Source: Deltaproteobacteria bacterium (GTDB taxonomy: Bacteria > Desulfobacterota > Syntrophia > Syntrophales > UBA2185). From it: a DNA stretch of 9,142 nucleotides. Below the pieces are notes generated by a model that was not told where the DNA came from, made no database searches, and saw only the letters and a program-made list of their open reading frames with translations. Both the position numbers and the translations under genes were made by a program. Below, in pieces: positions 5,907-9,142 of the stretch (position 1 is its first letter; the number at the start of each line of letters is the position of its first letter). The stretch spans positions 1 to 9,142 of the forward strand of contig JAPLJQ010000514.1 in NCBI GenBank assembly GCA_026388495.1, given 5' to 3'.

Positions 5907-6030
5907 TCTAGCATAGTAGCAATTGATGCTGCTCTTTTTATTTCAAAACATATTCCATATCGGTCACAATTAAAAAACAGATTCAGTTAATATTCCGGAG
6001 AGCCGTACATTTTCTAATCCTAGGAATATC
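5907..6030 (+). promoter_or_regulatory. Putative promoter/leader region of the methylase gene
   Basis: AT-rich stretch between the repeat array and the methylase start. A TATA-like CTTTTTATTT lies near 5933-5942. AGCAT (5910-5914) and ATGCT (5926-5930) form an inverted repeat around it on the upstream side. The 8-bp palindrome TCCTAGGA at 6018-6025 overlaps the AGGA ribosome site (6022-6025), and its core CCTAGG also occurs in the array (5838-5843). These could be autoregulatory sites; unproven. Confidence 0.35.
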
Positions 6031-7386
6031 ATGCCGAAATTTTTTACCGTAGATCTTTTTGCTGGGTGCGGAGGGCTCAGCGAGGGATTTCATCAGGCTG
6101 GCTTTGATTCGATCGCTCAGATAGAGATGCATGGTCCAGCATGTGAAACCCTGAGAACCCGTCAGGTTTTTTATGAGCTGGTTAAACGGCGAAGACGCGA
6201 TTTATACGAAGAATATGTCCGCGGTGCGATTACTCGGGAGAACATTTTCTTAAAATTTGAAGATATCCGTGAAGCTGTATTTCACCGGGTTATTCAGGAA
6301 ACACTTAGTGAAGATTCGATACAATCGGTAATTGGAAAAATCCGGGATAGCATGAACTTTCATAAAGCGAAAAAAATTGACGTTTTTCTTGGCGGACCAC
6401 CGTGCCAGCCGTATTCAATAATTAACCGTGCAAGGATTCTGAAAAATGGAGACTCTCTTGGCAGGAATTATTTATATGAGCATTATCTTAGGCTGATGCG
6501 TGAATTCCAACCGGATGTTTTTATTTATGAGAATGTTCCCGGGCTTTTCTCGGTAAGAGATAAGGGTCAGAAAATTTTTGAAAAATTGCTGGATGATTTC
6601 AGGGATCTGAATCCTGCATACGAAATTATTCCACCGCTGCATCTTGTGTCGAAAGATCCTCATAGTTATATCCTGAACAGTGCAGATTTTGGTGTACCTC
6701 AGACACGGAAAAGGCTGATTCTCATCGGGTACCGTCAAGATCTGGAACAGAAGAATGAAAAAATCAGAGGGGTTTTTGAAAAACTCATACAAGCCAGAAA
6801 AAATCCTGATGAGTATCTGACCGTTAAGGATGCCATAAGCGATCTCCCCCATGTGAAACCCGGTAAAGGGGATGACAGGTTTTTCGGGCAGTATCCGGAG
6901 AGATCAAAGATTACAAATTATCAGAAAAAATTGAGAGTGTCTTCTCTTGGCATCCTTAATCACCGGGCGAGAACCCATATGCCCAGTGATCTAGACAGAT
7001 ACAGATTTTTTATTCAGTACTGGAGAGATAATAAAAAACCCGCAACCTTGCGGGATCTTATCAGGCAGCGGCCGGCAATTTCCCCCGACCATGAAAATCT
7101 CGATGAATATATAGACCGGTTCAAGGTGCAGTGGTGGAAAAAACCGGCCTCGACAATTACCGCTCATATTTCAAAAGATGGCCATTACTTCATCCATCCG
7201 GATATCAGACAATGCAGATCCTTCACGGTACGGGAGGCTGCCCGCTGCCAGTCATTCCCGGATAATTTCTTCTTCGAGGGTCCGAGGACCGATCAGTTCC
7301 GGCAGGTCGGTAATGCGGTACCTCCAATGCTTGCCCGTGCAATCGGGATGGCGATTAGAGACGAGCTGAAAAATATACGCTCCTGA
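6031..7386 (+). CDS. DNA (cytosine-5-)-methyltransferase, Dcm/type II family
   Basis: A 451-residue C5-cytosine DNA methyltransferase, transferring methyl from SAM to cytosine within a specific site. The motifs occur in canonical order: I DLFAGCGG (8-15), IV GGPPCQPYS (121-129) with the nucleophile C125, VI YENV (166-169), VIII GVPQTRKRL (221-229), then a variable target-recognition region about 265-370, IX REAARCQSFPD (401-411), and X QVGNAVPPMLA (425-435). An insertion of roughly 70 residues between the early motifs and motif IV (about 40-112) is rich in charged helix, as in several restriction-linked methylases. Target site cannot be read from the sequence. AGGA 5 bases before the ATG supports the start. 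Its stop lies one base from the end of the convergent vsr gene, and the nearby nuclease and Z1 genes imply a restriction role rather than solitary methylation. Complete, no missing motif. Confidence 0.96.
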   Translation: MPKFFTVDLFAGCGGLSEGFHQAGFDSIAQIEMHGPACETLRTRQVFYELVKRRRRDLYEEYVRGAITRENIFLKFEDIREAVFHRVIQETLSEDSIQSVIGKIRDSMNFHKAKKIDVFLGGPPCQPYSIINRARILKNGDSLGRNYLYEHYLRLMREFQPDVFIYENVPGLFSVRDKGQKIFEKLLDDFRDLNPAYEIIPPLHLVSKDPHSYILNSADFGVPQTRKRLILIGYRQDLEQKNEKIRGVFEKLIQARKNPDEYLTVKDAISDLPHVKPGKGDDRFFGQYPERSKITNYQKKLRVSSLGILNHRARTHMPSDLDRYRFFIQYWRDNKKPATLRDLIRQRPAISPDHENLDEYIDRFKVQWWKKPASTITAHISKDGHYFIHPDIRQCRSFTVREAARCQSFPDNFFFEGPRTDQFRQVGNAVPPMLARAIGMAIRDELKNIRS

Positions 7387-7387
7387 T

Positions 7388-7807
7388 TCAGATTTCATGG
7401 GATTTTTCGATCATTTTTGATATCACTTTTACAACAGCATCGGGTTTTTTTCGGACATCATGCTCCCAGAAACGAAATACTGTCCATCCATCATCCTTCA
7501 ATCTTTCATCGACTTTTTTATCCCGATCTACATTGGACTGGATTTTTTTCATCCAGAATTCCTTGCGGGTTTCCGGCTCCTGAAAACAGACCGGGCATTT
7601 ATGCCAGAAACAACCGTCGATGAAGATTGCGATTTTCTTTTTTGTGAATACAATATCAGGTTTGCCAAGCAGATTAAGATGGATCCGGTAGCCTCTAATC
7701 CCCTGCGACCAAAGCAGTTTTCTGAGTTTTACTTCCGGTCCCGTGTTTTTTCCACGGATGCGGGACATGTTATGTTTCCGTTGTTCCGGTGTGAGGACGT
7801 CTGTCAT
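7388..7807 (-). CDS. vsr: Very short patch repair endonuclease
   Basis: A 139-residue Vsr endonuclease, which nicks 5' to the T of T:G mismatches formed when 5-methylcytosine deaminates, starting short-patch repair. Key residues fall at the same numbers as in the E. coli enzyme: E25, D51 in GKPDIVF, and F67-W68-H69 in DGCFWHKCP. C66, C71 and C74 could supply structural zinc ligands, although the E. coli HHHHC-type spacing is shortened here. NVDRDKKVDERL and GWTVFRFWEHDV are typical of the family. It is the last gene of the minus-strand operon, starting 7 bp after the DUF4420 stop; there is no good ribosome site, so coupling to the upstream gene is likely. It converges on the methylase gene with a one-base gap, a pairing expected because Vsr offsets the mutagenic cost of that methylase. 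Confidence 0.96.
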   Translation of the reverse strand: MTDVLTPEQRKHNMSRIRGKNTGPEVKLRKLLWSQGIRGYRIHLNLLGKPDIVFTKKKIAIFIDGCFWHKCPVCFQEPETRKEFWMKKIQSNVDRDKKVDERLKDDGWTVFRFWEHDVRKKPDAVVKVISKMIEKSHEI

Positions 7808-7814
7808 ATTATCA

Positions 7815-8819
7815 TTAAAGAGAATGAAATAATTCTTGTGACTTATCGGTTATAATCAATCGGTCACATCCATTCAGATTAATATCATACTCTACCCGCA
7901 CAATTCCAGCAGGAATACCGCCATCGAAATTACCGGCACAAATTTTTGGGAAATCCTTTGTAACCGCAAACAACGTTTCTTCGATAATCCGGAAACGTAA
8001 CTTCTCATAATCCTCATTGTGATGGGGGAAGTATCCGGCTTGAACAAGTGCAGATTCAAATTTATCGAGTGCCTCGTCATCTTTAACTAAGAGATTGCGG
8101 CAGGTTTCGATGATTCTAGGCAGCGTCTGCTCAGCCCCGCCTTCTTCCCGAAGCTGGACTCCAAAAAAGAATAATTTTCCGTTTTCCGGTGGATCCAGTT
8201 GATCAATCCCGTTGATATGGAAGATGCGTCCGCGGGAAGATGTTGTTGCTTTCACCTCAACCGAACTTCCCAGCCATTCAAAATCATGCCGACTTCCGAA
8301 CGGCCCTCTCCATCGCTTGACTGCCTCTCCCGGTCCAACTTCAGGAATCAACCTTTCCGTCAGAAAACGAATCTCGGCAAGAAGCCCGATCACTTCGTTC
8401 AGTGAGAGAAGATCCTGTGGGATCTGTCCCCAGAATCTCCGCCATTTTGCCAAGACTGAATGAATAATTTCTGCCGGGGATCTGATCCCCTTCACGAGTT
8501 CTGCAATAATTTCACTGCCGATGAGATCGAAACCTGAATACCCGGCAATATCGAGACAGATGAGATCTATATATCGCGAAGAGGGCTGACCATGGACATT
8601 CAGTTCACGGGTTACAACCTGAATTCCTCTGCTCTGCCGGTCTTCATATGCAGAATCATCAGATTTGAGCTGCACCAGAATATGCCGCTGGTTTTCTGAA
8701 TCGAATGCACAAAATACCTGTGAAGACAGTTCCGGCACAGATGGTTTTGCAGTCAGGTTTTCTCCTGTTGGAAGATTTGTCTCCAGAAGTGACCAGAGAT
8801 CAGGAGATATTTTTACCAT
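7815..8819 (-). CDS. PD-(D/E)XK motif protein, DUF4420 family (putative restriction nuclease)
   Basis: A 334-residue protein matching the DUF4420 'PD-(D/E)XK motif' family. The N-terminal half is family-specific. The nuclease-like core runs from about 125 to 225: WRRFW (126-130), GLLAEIRFL (145-153) with E149, WRGPFGSRHDF (170-180) with D179, VEVKATTS (187-194) with E188 and K190, and Q207 in GIDQLDP. D179...E188-x-K190 is the classic metal-binding signature, so the active site looks intact. It is predicted to be the DNA-cutting subunit of the methylase-linked restriction module. GGGAG about 10 bases before the ATG, inside the last codons of the upstream gene, supports the start; the gap to that gene is 5 bp. 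Families of this type recur in operons with Z1 proteins, Vsr and C5 methylases (recalled knowledge, not searched here). Confidence 0.86.
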   Translation of the reverse strand: MVKISPDLWSLLETNLPTGENLTAKPSVPELSSQVFCAFDSENQRHILVQLKSDDSAYEDRQSRGIQVVTRELNVHGQPSSRYIDLICLDIAGYSGFDLIGSEIIAELVKGIRSPAEIIHSVLAKWRRFWGQIPQDLLSLNEVIGLLAEIRFLTERLIPEVGPGEAVKRWRGPFGSRHDFEWLGSSVEVKATTSSRGRIFHINGIDQLDPPENGKLFFFGVQLREEGGAEQTLPRIIETCRNLLVKDDEALDKFESALVQAGYFPHHNEDYEKLRFRIIEETLFAVTKDFPKICAGNFDGGIPAGIVRVEYDINLNGCDRLIITDKSQELFHSL

Positions 8820-8824
8820 GCGGA

Positions 8825-9142
8825 TTATCTCCCTTCGACTGTACCGGAAACGTATTCGATGACCGGCTGCGGATGTTCGGATTTCGGGAAGGAAAATGCC
8901 AGCCCGAGAAGATCGCAGGTAGAAGGATCATCCGGATTTTCAAAGAGGGGAATACGGTTTCCATCCGGAGGTGCATCATAGCCTGAATACCGGCTTATCG
9001 GGTATAACAACAGCAGACCTTCTTCCTTCGGCCTTTGTGCCCGCGTAGCTTTACGGCTTTTTGTTCCGGCTTTTGTTGCCTCATCCATTCTGCTTCGCTG
9101 GTCTTTTGAAAACCCGACTGCTTCATCACGGGGATCACTGAT
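8825..9142 (-). CDS. C-terminal part of a probable Z1-domain protein (restriction-linked ATPase), runs off the window
   Basis: The frame is open from the right edge (no stop between 9089 and 9142) to TAA at 8825-8827, giving the last 105 residues of a larger protein; the ATG at 9088 is internal. The visible part has a basic linker (TKAGTKSRKATRAQRPK) and then EGLLLLYPISRYSG and DLLGLAFSFPKSEHPQPVIEYVSG. This pairing of 'LLLLYPI' and 'GLAFSFP...VEYV' resembles the tail of Z1-domain proteins, putative ATPases found beside DUF4420, Vsr and C5 methylases. The Z1 catalytic region itself lies outside, so the call rests on the tail and the context. It is the most upstream visible gene of the minus-strand operon and ends 5 bp before the nuclease start. 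Confidence 0.65.
   Translation of the reverse strand: MSDPRDEAVGFSKDQRSRMDEATKAGTKSRKATRAQRPKEEGLLLLYPISRYSGYDAPPDGNRIPLFENPDDPSTCDLLGLAFSFPKSEHPQPVIEYVSGTVEGR

Noticed and set aside
5717..5990. Open frames giving a VPPGYFLGTSW-type repeat protein
   Set aside because: They come from the 11-bp array being free of stops in several frames. Unit variants show no 33-bp order, and there is no ribosome site or domain.
8199..8986. Plus-strand frames opposite the DUF4420 and Z1 genes
   Set aside because: Antisense shadows; the minus-strand products carry the conserved motifs and linked ribosome sites.
1..9142. tRNA, rRNA, insertion sequence or integrase
   Set aside because: No cloverleaf, rRNA segment, transposase or recombinase motif was seen on either strand by reading; no computed search was possible.

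Overview
The window looks like chromosomal DNA of a euryarchaeon, most likely a methanogen of the Methanomicrobiales type. This is inference from the mix of gene families, Shine-Dalgarno sites of the AGGTGAT type, a TATA-like box close to a start codon, and T-tract terminators; no rRNA or other marker gene is present. It reads as a patchwork of accessory modules around a few household-type genes.

Left end (1-1680, plus strand, clearly AT-rich): a two-gene ribosomal peptide (RiPP) cassette. A 71-residue peptide has six cysteines at spacings 10-10-4-4-4. It is followed 22 bp later by a radical SAM/SPASM maturase whose sequence resembles the maturases of SCIFF (six-cysteines-in-forty-five-residues) peptides, which make thioether crosslinks. 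Base composition changes abruptly after it (17 G+C of 60 bases at 781-840, against 37 of 60 at 2881-2940), which suggests separate ancestry.

Middle (1800-3250, minus strand, GC-rich): a probable small zinc-ribbon protein, a calcineurin-like metallophosphoesterase, and an isochorismatase-fold hydrolase with glycine where most relatives have the nucleophilic cysteine. A gene-poor, G/T-skewed stretch follows to about 3630.

Right part (3631-9142): a region that looks like a defence island. First comes a minus-strand pair joined by an ATGA overlap, a DUF4062-like protein then an AlbA_2/Schlafen-type protein with a GHKL-like ATPase domain. Next, in the divergent promoter region, is a minisatellite of twelve full 11-bp units plus a partial one. 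Then come a full-length C5-cytosine DNA methyltransferase (plus) and, convergent with it and one base away, a minus-strand operon: C-terminus of a probable Z1-domain protein (runs off the right edge), a DUF4420 PD-(D/E)XK nuclease-like protein, and a Vsr mismatch endonuclease. The latter set is expected to work as a modification-based restriction module: the methylase marks self DNA, the Z1 and nuclease proteins act on unmarked DNA, and Vsr repairs T:G mismatches left by deaminated methylcytosine.

Most notable are the archaeal six-cysteine RiPP cassette, the 11-bp array (which combines CCTGG, GGTACC and ribosome-binding-site-like words beside a methylase), and the DUF4062/AlbA_2 pair as a candidate defence unit.
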